Both the position numbers and the translations under genes were made by a program. DNA of 25,445 bases from a virus: IMG/VR virus record IMGVR_UViG_3300027801_001209, positions 1-25,445 of that record; one strand, given 5' to 3'. Each line of letters begins with the position of its first letter. Positions within the stretch are counted from its first letter, which is position 1. Positions 15,728-23,057 of the stretch are shown here, piece by piece. Under the pieces are notes generated by a model that saw nothing but the letters and a program-made list of their open reading frames with translations, was not told the origin of the DNA and made no database searches.

Positions 15728-16449
15728 GAAAGATTGAATTTGTAAGTACATTACCTGGGGTAGCTGACCTATTCATGGTAAGGAACACCTCTGATTATAC
15801 ACCAAAATGGATACCACTGGCAATGGTGGATTATAAAAAGAATTTAGATAAGACTAAAAAGACTACTCACATTATGCAATGTCCAGGTATCTTTAGTTTA
15901 TTTAAAACAGGTTACATAGTATCAGCATGGTATGATGTTGTTGTTAGTACAAAGAAAAGTCAAAAAGGATTTAACTGGAGAGTTGCTGATTCTGATTTAA
16001 TGCAAAACGCTGAGATGGCTATAATAGACACACACTCAGATAGTCATACAAAATTTATTCCTAAACGAGAAGGAACACTTGAAAATATTGTAAAGATTAA
16101 TACACCATATCATGTAATAGCACCGAAAGGTGTTAAGTTTTTATGTATGCCTATACCTTATCCTGATTCGTTTGAGTATGAAAGTACCACCGGCATTCTG
16201 GACCCAGCAGAATCTAGTGAGATAAATATACAATTGAATTGGAATGTAGAAGAGGGAGAAACTTTGATTAAAGCAGGTACTCCACTTATGTACATGTTAC
16301 CTATATCAGAAGAGAAATTTGAAATGACATGTAGAGACGCAACTGAAAAAGAAATTATATGGATGAAAAAAAGAAGATACTTTAATAGTTTTTCTTTTAC
16401 TCCAATTAGAAATAAAGTGAAAGAAGTATATGAGAAGTATTTTCAATGA
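15724..16449 (+). CDS. DUF6065-like protein of unknown function
   Basis: A 241-aa protein starting MRKIEFVSTLPGVADLFMVR. The pattern MQCPGIFSLFKTGYIVSAWY then DVVVSTKKSQKGFNWRVADS (residues about 56-95) resembles DUF6065-type proteins, with a C-P-x-x-x-x-x-x-x-x-G-Y-I-x-x-W/L-x-D core, a family found in phages and bacteria without a known role. Further conserved-looking parts are PKGVKFLCMPIPYPD and INIQLNWNVEEGETLIKAGT, an apparent beta core, and a charged helical C-terminus. Its ATG overlaps the stop of the fusion gene (ATGA), and its own stop overlaps the next ATG the same way, so it is translated as part of one operon. It may be a cupin-like beta protein; not certain. Confidence 0.55.
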   Translation: MRKIEFVSTLPGVADLFMVRNTSDYTPKWIPLAMVDYKKNLDKTKKTTHIMQCPGIFSLFKTGYIVSAWYDVVVSTKKSQKGFNWRVADSDLMQNAEMAIIDTHSDSHTKFIPKREGTLENIVKINTPYHVIAPKGVKFLCMPIPYPDSFEYESTTGILDPAESSEINIQLNWNVEEGETLIKAGTPLMYMLPISEEKFEMTCRDATEKEIIWMKKRRYFNSFSFTPIRNKVKEVYEKYFQ

Positions 16450-17039
16450 TTGAACCAATATTCGCCACACCTATATACAAGTCTGATAACTGTTACGAGT
16501 TTACTAAAGAGCAATTAGATTGTTTGAGTAGTTTAGAATTAATGGAAAACAGAGGTAACACTGTAACTAAAGATAAGAATATTTTTGATAATACTATATT
16601 CTCTGATTTAAAAAACTGGTGTCTATTGAATGTCAATGCTTTTGCAGAACAATTAGGTAGAGAAGAGGGTGTAGAATTTTATATAACAAACTCATGGTAC
16701 AATAAAAGTAAACCTCACGAATCACACCATTCACACATGCACCCTAACAGTATTTTCTCAGCAGTATTATATGTTGACGGACCAGATTGTCCGACTTTCT
16801 TTTATAACAATGGTGCTTTTGCAAACTTTACCTTTTATGATAAAAATAAAGGCAATCAATTTACAGCAAACAAAGTAGGCATTAGAAATGAACCTGGAAG
16901 ATTAATATTATTTCCATCTTCATTAACACATGATGTTGATACCAATAGAGGTAACAGTGATAGACATACTATATCATTTAATACATTTATTAAAGGTAAG
17001 TTTGGTGACTATAATGATTTAACGGAGCTAACAATATGA
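16446..17039 (+). CDS. 2OG-Fe(II) oxygenase (TIGR02466-like)
   Basis: A 197-aa protein of the 2-oxoglutarate/Fe(II) dioxygenase superfamily, close in layout to the TIGR02466 group common in marine phages. Seen: ITNSWYNKSKPHESHHSHMH then PNSIFSAVLYVDGPD (residues about 80-114), corresponding to the family pattern N-S-W-x-N...H-x-H-x-H-P-N-S-x-x-S-x-V-x-Y; GRLILFPSSLTHDVDTNRGN with the distal histidine H162; and RHTISFNTF with R173, the expected 2OG-binding arginine. These enzymes hydroxylate proteins, nucleic acids or small molecules using O2 and 2OG. The gene overlaps both neighbours by ATGA. Adjacency to heme-oxygenase genes and a U32-like protein suggests a shared oxidative modification pathway, but the substrate is unknown. 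Confidence 0.75.
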   Translation: MIEPIFATPIYKSDNCYEFTKEQLDCLSSLELMENRGNTVTKDKNIFDNTIFSDLKNWCLLNVNAFAEQLGREEGVEFYITNSWYNKSKPHESHHSHMHPNSIFSAVLYVDGPDCPTFFYNNGAFANFTFYDKNKGNQFTANKVGIRNEPGRLILFPSSLTHDVDTNRGNSDRHTISFNTFIKGKFGDYNDLTELTI

Positions 17040-18067
17040 TAGATAATCTATTAGCCGGTCAGGTGTATTTATTTCTGATAGTATTTGTAATGATGATTGC
17101 AGGTATGATTAAAGACAACAATTTATTTAGTGATGTATTTTCGTTTCTAAAAAGAAGTATGAAAAGCAATAGAGCTATTGTAGCCTTGTTCAGTGCATTA
17201 ACAGGAGTGTTACCTATTAAAGGTCGTGTAACTGTATCTGCTGGACTTTTAGATACACTAGCAACTAAGAACCAAGCAAGTAGAAGTAAGTTTGGTCCAA
17301 TTGATTTTATGGCAACACACCATTATTATTTTTGGTCGCCTTTAGAGAAGACTGTTATCTTACCTATGGCTGCATTTGGTTTATCATATGGCGCATTTAT
17401 TGGTTTGATTTGGCCGTTGATAGCAATGACCTTTGTTTATACTCTAAGTTATCTTATCTTCTTTGTTAAAGACACAGATATAAAATTAAAACGAGGAGAA
17501 GATGAGATTAAGATTAGTAGAATAACAAGATACGTTTTCCCTTACATACTAGGTATTGCAGCTGTTATATCTGGCGTAAACTTTCTGTTTGTATTCAGTG
17601 TGTTAACAATATACTATATGATTGTTACACGAACATTTGATTTTAAAAAACTATTACGTTATGTCGATTGGTCTATTGTAGCTTGGGTTGCAGGTATTAT
17701 TTTCTTATCAAACATAGTAAGAGAACATACAAACGAAATCACAACGTTCTTAGGAACGACAGGTTTAGATATAACAACGACATTTGGATTTATGGCAATC
17801 AGTGGACTATCTTTTATTGGTGCATTTGTTTTAGGCTCATCAAGTAGATTTGGTGCAATCACCGTATTACTTGCCTCAATATATGGTATTGAATATCTAC
17901 CATGGTTCTTTGCTGTTGACTTTGCAGGTTATATTTTATCACCTATGCACAAGTGCGTAGCAATTGGTAAGTTATATTTTGGAACCAAACTATCAACCTA
18001 TGTTAAAATATTATCGGGGTGGGCAGGATTATTAATCGTAACGGCAGGAGTATTACTATGGATATAA
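17036..18067 (+). CDS. DUF401-like integral membrane transporter
   Basis: A 343-aa polytopic membrane protein with about nine or ten hydrophobic segments. Matches the DUF401 pattern: NRAIVALFSALTGVLPIKGR (family A-x-x-A-L-L-P-A-x-x-G-L-L-P-x-x-G), THHYYFWSPLEKTVILPM (family Y-W-F-R-H-x-W-E-x-x-x-P-L-Y-P), and near the C-terminus FAGYILSPMHKCVAIGKLYF (family G-Y-L-L-S-P-x-H-L-C-L-V). DUF401 proteins belong to the ion transporter superfamily alongside GntP and other carboxylate carriers. GGAG lies about nine bases before the ATG, which overlaps the previous stop. Its last ten bases overlap the heme oxygenase start. In the operon it could move a substrate or product of the pathway, such as a bilin precursor or carboxylate; that is inference. 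Confidence 0.65.
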   Translation: MIDNLLAGQVYLFLIVFVMMIAGMIKDNNLFSDVFSFLKRSMKSNRAIVALFSALTGVLPIKGRVTVSAGLLDTLATKNQASRSKFGPIDFMATHHYYFWSPLEKTVILPMAAFGLSYGAFIGLIWPLIAMTFVYTLSYLIFFVKDTDIKLKRGEDEIKISRITRYVFPYILGIAAVISGVNFLFVFSVLTIYYMIVTRTFDFKKLLRYVDWSIVAWVAGIIFLSNIVREHTNEITTFLGTTGLDITTTFGFMAISGLSFIGAFVLGSSSRFGAITVLLASIYGIEYLPWFFAVDFAGYILSPMHKCVAIGKLYFGTKLSTYVKILSGWAGLLIVTAGVLLWI

Positions 18068-18648
18068 AAGAAATAACAAGTGAGTGGCATAAGGCTGCTG
18101 AAAGAAAAGACTTTGTAAAGACAATTATGAGTGGCAACTTAGATGAAAAAGTATATGCAACTTACGTATATAATCAAGCACAATGTTATGCTGTGTTGGA
18201 AAAATATGCACAAGAAAATTCTTTGTTTAGACAGACACCTGGTATAGAAAGAACTGAACATTTGGTCTATGATTACAAAGCATTATGGAAGGATGAAGAA
18301 ACGCCTATTATAACACAAAGTACAAAAGAATACATTAATCACATTGAAGGTATTAAAGAAGACGCCCACAAACTCTATTCACATATATATGTAAGACACT
18401 TAGGAGATTTGTCTGGTGGTCAGATGATTAGGAAGAAGACACCTGGTCCTAATAGATTTTATACCTTTAAAGACGTAGCACACAAAACTTATAAACCTAT
18501 TGTTAGGGAAATAATACATTCTTATTTAAGTCTGTACGAAGAAGATGTACGTACAGAAACACAGAACTGTTTTATATTTGCAACAAGACTATTTGGAGAA
18601 ATGCATGATTTGGGAAAGATTATTACTCAACAGCGAAAAACTGATTAA
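18058..18648 (+). CDS. ho1: Heme oxygenase
   Basis: A 196-aa heme oxygenase that cleaves heme to biliverdin IX-alpha, CO and iron using O2 and reduced ferredoxin. Start at 18058 is chosen for GGAG seven bases upstream and because it gives the normal N-terminus MDIKEITSEWHKAAERKDFV; a TTG further upstream would add 13 residues read through the DUF401 end. H11 aligns with the proximal heme ligand (family T-x-x-x-H-x-x-A-E). GDLSGGQ at residues 116-122, within RHLGDLSGGQMIRK, is the signature distal helix. Length fits bacterial HO1 (about 190-240). It overlaps the DUF401 gene by 10 bases, and the bilin reductase start lies 44 bases inside it. Function is well supported by motif and neighbour. 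Confidence 0.93.
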   Translation: MDIKEITSEWHKAAERKDFVKTIMSGNLDEKVYATYVYNQAQCYAVLEKYAQENSLFRQTPGIERTEHLVYDYKALWKDEETPIITQSTKEYINHIEGIKEDAHKLYSHIYVRHLGDLSGGQMIRKKTPGPNRFYTFKDVAHKTYKPIVREIIHSYLSLYEEDVRTETQNCFIFATRLFGEMHDLGKIITQQRKTD

Positions 18649-19288
18649 GACATTAAATTTTCATTGTGAAGAATACAATGAAGAAGGAATGGAAAGATTT
18701 AACGATAAAGAATTAGGTTGGGTCAATCGTACCTGGCAAAATCGAAGCATACGTAGAGCTCACATTGATATCGTTGACGTAAGAGATACTAAAGGTCTTT
18801 GGATGATGCATGTCTGTATTTTTCCAGAGAAACATAATGATGGTCCTATTTTTGGGTGGGACGTAATCGCAGGTAAGAATAAAGTTACCGGTGCATTTTA
18901 CGATTGGTCGCCTATGTTAGTTAAAGACCATTACATGACACAAAAATTCATTGAGATGAATAAACCATTTAAACCAACGAAGCAACGAGAGTTGCCAGAT
19001 TGGGCATTGAAGATATTTTCACCAGGTATGATGGCTGCTGGAAACATTACAACAGAAGAAGAAATCAATACTATCTGTGGACTTGTTGAAAGACAACTAA
19101 AAGTCTACTTAGATATCATTAACAACTATGATAATACAGGCAAAGAAGAAGAAGTAATCAATGCTCAGAATTATTATTGTGAACACCAACAACAAAACCC
19201 TCATACACCAAGGGTAATGATGTCTTTAGGACTACCAGAGGAAACTGTAAAAACCTTTTGCACAGACAACTTGTTTCCTAAAATATAA
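18605..19288 (+). CDS. pcyX: Ferredoxin-dependent bilin reductase, PcyX-like
   Basis: A 227-aa FDBR that reduces biliverdin with electrons from ferredoxin. Start at 18605 is chosen for GGAG six bases upstream and because the 227-residue product fits the family. Motifs: RRAHIDIVDVRDTKGLWMMH (residues 50-69), FPEKHNDGPIFGWDVIAGKN (73-92), GAFYDWSP, LPDWALKIFSPGMMAAGNIT, AQNYYCEHQQQNPHTPRVMM then SLGLPEETV, and a final FPKI. H69 and D86 align with PcyA His88 and Asp105; PcyA Glu76 aligns with D55. The GPIFGWDVIAGKNKVTGAF region and the preceding heme oxygenase fit PcyX, described from uncultured oceanic phages thought to infect alphaproteobacteria and shown to make phycoerythrobilin. PcyA, PebS or PebA/B-like activity cannot be excluded by eye. 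The start is embedded 44 bases inside heme oxygenase, so the two are translationally coupled. Confidence 0.88.
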   Translation: MIWERLLLNSEKLIKTLNFHCEEYNEEGMERFNDKELGWVNRTWQNRSIRRAHIDIVDVRDTKGLWMMHVCIFPEKHNDGPIFGWDVIAGKNKVTGAFYDWSPMLVKDHYMTQKFIEMNKPFKPTKQRELPDWALKIFSPGMMAAGNITTEEEINTICGLVERQLKVYLDIINNYDNTGKEEEVINAQNYYCEHQQQNPHTPRVMMSLGLPEETVKTFCTDNLFPKI

Positions 19289-19291
19289 ATA
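19284..19291 (+). promoter_or_regulatory. T4-type late promoter box TATAAATA (first of two before gp13)
   Basis: Exact TATAAATA overlapping the stop codon region of the bilin reductase, 61 bases before the gp13 ATG. Confidence 0.65.
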
Positions 19292-19323
19292 GAAGTAATA
19301 GGATAAACAACACTTCCTGTTCT

Positions 19324-19331
19324 TATAAATA
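19324..19331 (+). promoter_or_regulatory. T4-type late promoter box TATAAATA (second before gp13)
   Basis: Exact TATAAATA, 20 bases before the gp13 ATG at 19352, the spacing used by most boxes here. It restarts transcription at the neck/terminase block after the accessory operon. Confidence 0.75.
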
Positions 19332-19351
19332 TACCAAAAGGGACTAGAGTT

Positions 19352-20158
19352 ATGGCAGAACCAGCAAGTAGAGAACAACTAAAACAGTATGCTTTAAGAG
19401 CATTAGGTAAACCAGTTATTGAGATTAATGCTGACGACAATCAATTAGAAGATAGAATTGACGAAGCGTTACAGTATTGGTCGCAGTTCCACTATGATGG
19501 TATCCGTAGAAGTTACTTAAAGTATCAATATACACAAGCAGATAAAGACAGAGTTACAGTAAACTCTTCTGAATCTGTTACAAAGAATTCAGTAACCACG
19601 GCATGGGAAGAAGGCCAAGGTTATATCATTGTTCCCGAGTCTGTTATATCAGTAGTTAACATATTTCCTTTTTCATCTAAAGGTTCTTTAAACTTATTTG
19701 ACGTAAGATATCAATTAAGATTGAATGACCTTTACGACTTCTCTTCAACTAGTGTTGTAAACTATGACATGGTGATGAGACAACTTGACTTCTTAGACCA
19801 CATTTTAGTTGGTGAAAAACCATTAAGATACAATCAACACGACAATAGATTATACATTGACATGGATTGGAAGAATGATTTAAGAGTTGGTGAATATCTA
19901 GTTATTGAGTGTTACAGAAAAATGGATCCAAACGTTTACACAGATGTGTTTAACGACATTTATTTAAAAAGATATGTAACTGCTCTATTTAAAAAACAAT
20001 GGGGACAAAACTTGTCTAAATTTAACGGCATGGCCATGATTGGTGGTGTCTCACTTAACGGCCAACAGATATATTCAGAAGCGTTAACAGATTGTACAAA
20101 ATTAGAAGACGAAATCAGAAGTACATTTGAATTAAATCCAGCGTTTTTGATAGGATAA
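19352..20158 (+). CDS. 13: Neck protein gp13
   Basis: A 268-aa homologue of T4 gp13 (309 aa), which with gp14 forms the head-completion collar that closes the packaged capsid and receives the tail. The N-terminus MAEPASREQLKQYALRALGK, then PVIEINADDNQLEDRIDEAL, is the conserved start of gp13 in marine T4-like phages; YWSQFHYDGIRRSYLKYQYT and YIIVPESVISVVNIFPF follow, and the C-terminal VTALFKKQWGQNLSKFNGMA is also characteristic. It has two late boxes upstream but only a modest ribosome site (GGGACTAGAG). gp14 follows after three bases, as in T4. The only GATC site seen in the window is inside this gene. Confidence 0.88.
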   Translation: MAEPASREQLKQYALRALGKPVIEINADDNQLEDRIDEALQYWSQFHYDGIRRSYLKYQYTQADKDRVTVNSSESVTKNSVTTAWEEGQGYIIVPESVISVVNIFPFSSKGSLNLFDVRYQLRLNDLYDFSSTSVVNYDMVMRQLDFLDHILVGEKPLRYNQHDNRLYIDMDWKNDLRVGEYLVIECYRKMDPNVYTDVFNDIYLKRYVTALFKKQWGQNLSKFNGMAMIGGVSLNGQQIYSEALTDCTKLEDEIRSTFELNPAFLIG

Positions 20159-20161
20159 CAA

Positions 20162-20983
20162 ATGACAGTAAATCACTATTTTCAAGGTGGTAGAGGAATC
20201 GGTAATCAAGCTGAGAAGCGATTACAAGAAGATTTAATCTACGAATCTATTAAGGTATTCGGTCAAGATATTTACTATCTTCCAAGAACACTAGTCAATA
20301 GGGATTTAATATTTGGTGAAGATACTTCAAGTAGATTTGACGACTCTTATCTAACTGAAATGTATTTTGAAACCAATGAGGGTTTTGCTGGCGAACAAGA
20401 AATCATTAACAAATTTGGTTTAGAAGTTAGAGACGACACTACATTGGTCGTTACTAAAAGAGCATTTGATATGCAGGTTGCAAACTCAGCTAATCTTATT
20501 GCTTCAGGTAGACCAAACGAAGGAGATATTTTATATGTCCCTTTAATGGCTTCATACTTTGAAATACTATTCGTAGAAGACCAGGAACCATTCTTTCAAT
20601 TAGGTTCTTTACCGGTTTACAAACTAAGAGTTACACGTTGGGAATACTCTAGTGAGAAAATTGATACTGGTAATGAACTACTTGACCAACACGCTGACGA
20701 CCATAGTTTAGATACTATGTTACATAAAACTTCACTTGAAATTGGTCAGACAGTATTAACAGGACTTGGTTCAATAGAGATGGAAGATTATCATAAGTAT
20801 TCAACAGGCGGTCAAGCATTGTTGATGATGGAAACATATTCAGAAACATCTAACTTAGCAACACAATCGGCCTATGCTAGTAATTTAGATTTAAATACAG
20901 AGGCAGGTTACGATACAGTTTCTACACTAGATGATATATTGGATTTCACAGAAAGAAATCCGTTTGGAGAAGTAGATGAGTAG
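20162..20983 (+). CDS. 14: Neck protein gp14
   Basis: A 273-aa homologue of T4 gp14 (256 aa), the partner of gp13 in the neck. Diagnostic stretch: ENPYFQG-like start MTVNHYFQGGRGIGNQAEKR, IYESIKVFGQDIYYLPR-like segment, DLIFGEDTSSRFDDSYLTEM and YVPLMASYFEILFVEDQEP, typical of gp14 in marine myoviruses. The ribosome site GGATAACAAATG is shared with two other genes. The final bases overlap a 55-aa gene that is normally missed because it is short. Confidence 0.88.
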   Translation: MTVNHYFQGGRGIGNQAEKRLQEDLIYESIKVFGQDIYYLPRTLVNRDLIFGEDTSSRFDDSYLTEMYFETNEGFAGEQEIINKFGLEVRDDTTLVVTKRAFDMQVANSANLIASGRPNEGDILYVPLMASYFEILFVEDQEPFFQLGSLPVYKLRVTRWEYSSEKIDTGNELLDQHADDHSLDTMLHKTSLEIGQTVLTGLGSIEMEDYHKYSTGGQALLMMETYSETSNLATQSAYASNLDLNTEAGYDTVSTLDDILDFTERNPFGEVDE

Positions 20984-21143
20984 AGATAGACACTTACAAA
21001 TAAATGAACACTTAAAAGAGTTGAATAGAAAAAAACAAGAAATGGTTTTAACTAAGACTCTAAAAAAAGAAGTAGACACTGGTGCTAATGGCACACAGAA
21101 GTATACTATTAAAAACGGTCCTAATAAAGGCAAGGTATTATAA
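20976..21143 (+). CDS. Small basic protein between gp14 and gp15
   Basis: A 55-aa lysine-rich protein, starting MSRDRHLQINEHLKELNRKK and ending GPNKGKVL. Predicted a helix (residues 6-32) followed by a polar tail. The ATG lies inside gp14 (overlap 8 bases), with GGAG about eight bases upstream; its TAA shares one base with the gp15 ATG (TAATG), so translational coupling on both sides argues it is a real gene rather than a chance frame. In T4, gp14 and gp15 are adjacent with no gene between. Function unknown; it may bind DNA or a neck partner. Confidence 0.65.
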   Translation: MSRDRHLQINEHLKELNRKKQEMVLTKTLKKEVDTGANGTQKYTIKNGPNKGKVL

Positions 21144-21943
21144 TGTTTGGTAATCATTTCTATAACGAGACATTAAGAAGATTGACTATTGCTTTTGGTC
21201 AGATTTTTAATAACATCATCATACAAAATACATCTTCTACAGGTGCTATCACTAAAAGATTACGTGTGCCATTGGCATATGCACCAAAAGAAAAGTTTTT
21301 AGTCAGACTAGATGAACAATCTAATTTAGATGACAGAGCCTTTGCAACTACATTACCTAGAATGGGTTTTGAGATTACAGGTTTAGCTTATGACCCTAGT
21401 AGAAAACTAACTAGAACACAGAAACATAGAATTGTTAAAGAAGGCGAAGATGGTAAAGTATTAAACTTTAACTATACACCGGTGCCTTACAATATAAGTT
21501 TTACTTTATATTCTTTTACAGCAACTGCTGAAAATGGTCTACAGATTGTAGAACAAATATTACCATATTTTCAACCAGACCTAACAGTAACAGTCAACAT
21601 GGTTCCTGATATGAATATTAAGAGAGATATACCTATTATTTTAAATGATGTACAGTACGAAGATAGTTACAACGGAACGTTTACTCAAAGACGAGCAGTT
21701 ATATACACAATGAATTTTACTGCCAAAACATATCTATATGGACCAATGAGTAATCAGAAAGTTATTAGAGAAGTAAGAGACGACTTAGCTACAGATATGC
21801 CAAACGCAAGTAGAGAAGAAAGAATAATTATAACACCAAATCCAGCAAGTGCAAACGCTGATGATGATTTTGGTTTCACAACACAAATATTAAACTTTTC
21901 CGATGGTAAGAGTTTTAATCCGACAACAGGTAATGATGAGTAA
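21143..21943 (+). CDS. 15: Tail sheath stabiliser and completion protein gp15
   Basis: A 266-aa homologue of T4 gp15 (272 aa), the hexameric tail terminator that caps the sheath and tube and joins the tail to the neck. The start MFGNHFYNETLRRLTIAFGQ, then RLRVPLAYAPKEKFLVRLDE and TTLPRMGFEITGLAYDPSRK, is the gp15 pattern. VPYNISFTLYSFTATAENGL and VTVNMVPDMNIKRDIPIILN follow. Length and order after gp13 and gp14 agree with T4. A short gap of five bases leads to gp16. Confidence 0.88.
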   Translation: MFGNHFYNETLRRLTIAFGQIFNNIIIQNTSSTGAITKRLRVPLAYAPKEKFLVRLDEQSNLDDRAFATTLPRMGFEITGLAYDPSRKLTRTQKHRIVKEGEDGKVLNFNYTPVPYNISFTLYSFTATAENGLQIVEQILPYFQPDLTVTVNMVPDMNIKRDIPIILNDVQYEDSYNGTFTQRRAVIYTMNFTAKTYLYGPMSNQKVIREVRDDLATDMPNASREERIIITPNPASANADDDFGFTTQILNFSDGKSFNPTTGNDE

Positions 21944-21948
21944 TTTAT

Positions 21949-22443
21949 ATGAACAAAAAATTAGAGAATTCAGTTAATGAAATATTAGGTTTAGACCCGG
22001 TCTCAGAAGATATTACAGAGAACGAAAACCAAATGGTTGTTAAAGAAACACCAAAGGTGCCTAGAGTAGAAGACAAAGACAAAGGTGATATTGATAATGA
22101 TTATACTCACAGTAGAGAAAATTATTATAACCTTATAGATAAAGGTAACGAAGCAATCGAAGGTATTTTAGAGATTGCTAAAGAGGGTCAACACCCTAGA
22201 GCATATGAAGTTGCTGGACAACTTATCGCTAACGTAGCTACTACAGTAGATAAACTACAAGACTTACAAAAAAAATTAAAAGACTTGAAGGCCGAAACTA
22301 AAAGTGCTGATACTAAAATTCAGAACGCTCTCTTTGTCGGTTCAACAGCAGAGTTACAAAAGATGTTGAATAGAAAAGAAACGCCGGAGAGTAGAATGGA
22401 AAAACAGACCGAAAATGAAATTGTTGAAGGCAAAACTGGTTAA
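21949..22443 (+). CDS. 16: Small terminase subunit gp16
   Basis: A 164-aa homologue of T4 gp16 (also 164 aa), which regulates the large terminase during DNA packaging. It begins with a variable acidic arm, then DYTHSRENYYNLIDKGNEAI, EGILEIAKEGQHPRAYEVAG, a coiled-coil segment (LIANVATTVDKLQDLQKKLK), and NALFVGSTAELQKMLN, all typical of the gp16 family. The start is six bases after gp15. Its 3' end overlaps the ParB-like gene by 29 bases. In T4 gp17 follows gp16 directly; here two small genes lie between. Confidence 0.9.
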   Translation: MNKKLENSVNEILGLDPVSEDITENENQMVVKETPKVPRVEDKDKGDIDNDYTHSRENYYNLIDKGNEAIEGILEIAKEGQHPRAYEVAGQLIANVATTVDKLQDLQKKLKDLKAETKSADTKIQNALFVGSTAELQKMLNRKETPESRMEKQTENEIVEGKTG

Positions 22444-22750
22444 CAGCAAAAAGATTGTTGTTGCATTAGATAATATTAAATATATCAAGTCTATGCCACC
22501 ACTACAAGAGTTGATGAATGGTGAAGAATTAGAACTGCCAATAGAAGTATGGGAATATAAAAAAGGCACAGGTGAAAAAACTGGTGTTAATGGCACCACA
22601 TATATTCATAAACCATACATGACATTTAGAGGCAGTCAAAGAGTTAATGCAGCTATACGATTAGGTTATACACACATAGAAGCCTTAGTAATTAAGGACG
22701 AAGTATGGCTTAGTCATTTTATGAGGGAAAGTGATGACACACGTTGTTAA
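22415..22750 (+). CDS. ParB/sulfiredoxin-like small phage protein
   Basis: A 111-aa protein (if started at the ATG 22415; TTG codons at 22421 and 22424 are alternatives, and no strong ribosome site is visible, so coupling to gp16 is likely). After a basic N-terminus, [20 protein letters not shown] and [20 protein letters not shown] with YTHIEALVI resemble the ParB/Srx fold (I-x-x-x-G-x-H-R-V-x-A-x-x-x-L-G-Y-x-x-I-x-x-x-V). The catalytic residues of Srx are not present; such small ParB-like proteins are often found in phages and may bind DNA. It overlaps gp16 by 29 bases and the ferredoxin by 17. Role in packaging is inference. Confidence 0.6.
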   Translation: MKLLKAKLVNSKKIVVALDNIKYIKSMPPLQELMNGEELELPIEVWEYKKGTGEKTGVNGTTYIHKPYMTFRGSQRVNAAIRLGYTHIEALVIKDEVWLSHFMRESDDTRC

Positions 22751-23057
22751 TGAAAGTTGTATTAAATGCAAACTTATGGACTGTATCGAAGTTTGTCCAG
22801 TTGATTGTTTTTATGAAGGCAATAATATGCTGGTCATTAATCCAGACGAGTGTATTGATTGTGGCGTTTGTGTACCAGAGTGTCCAATTGACGCAATTGT
22901 TACAGACGACAAGGCAACAGATTTAATGATAAAGGTTAATGAAGAGTATTCTAAAATATGGCCAAATATAACAGAGAATGAAGTATCTCCGTTTGGCGAT
23001 AAACATAAAGATGAAGATGATAAGTACAATAAATATTTCAGAGAGAATATAAAATAA
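22734..23057 (+). CDS. fdxA: 7Fe (3Fe-4S + 4Fe-4S) ferredoxin, FdxA type
   Basis: A 107-aa ferredoxin closely following Azotobacter FdI. Seen: [17 protein letters not shown] (residues 9-25), with C9, C17 and C21 plus the remote cluster [20 protein letters not shown], giving the residues that bind a [3Fe-4S] and a [4Fe-4S] centre. The C-terminal part [16 protein letters not shown] is also typical of FdxA. The ATG at 22734 is preferred over the in-frame GTG at 22731 because AGGG lies six bases upstream. This is a proteobacterial-type ferredoxin, unlike the plant-type [2Fe-2S] PetF of cyanophages. It overlaps the ParB-like gene by 17 bases and shares one base with gp17. A plausible electron donor for heme oxygenase and the bilin reductase, but expressed with the packaging block. 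Confidence 0.92.
   Translation: MTHVVNESCIKCKLMDCIEVCPVDCFYEGNNMLVINPDECIDCGVCVPECPIDAIVTDDKATDLMIKVNEEYSKIWPNITENEVSPFGDKHKDEDDKYNKYFRENIK

Noticed and set aside
18019-18057. Longer heme oxygenase starting at an upstream TTG
   Set aside because: The extra residues are read from the DUF401 3' end in another frame; the ATG at 18058 has a good ribosome site and fits the family N-terminus.
18545-18604. Longer bilin reductase start inside heme oxygenase
   Set aside because: The added residues do not resemble FDBRs; the ATG at 18605 has GGAG six bases upstream.
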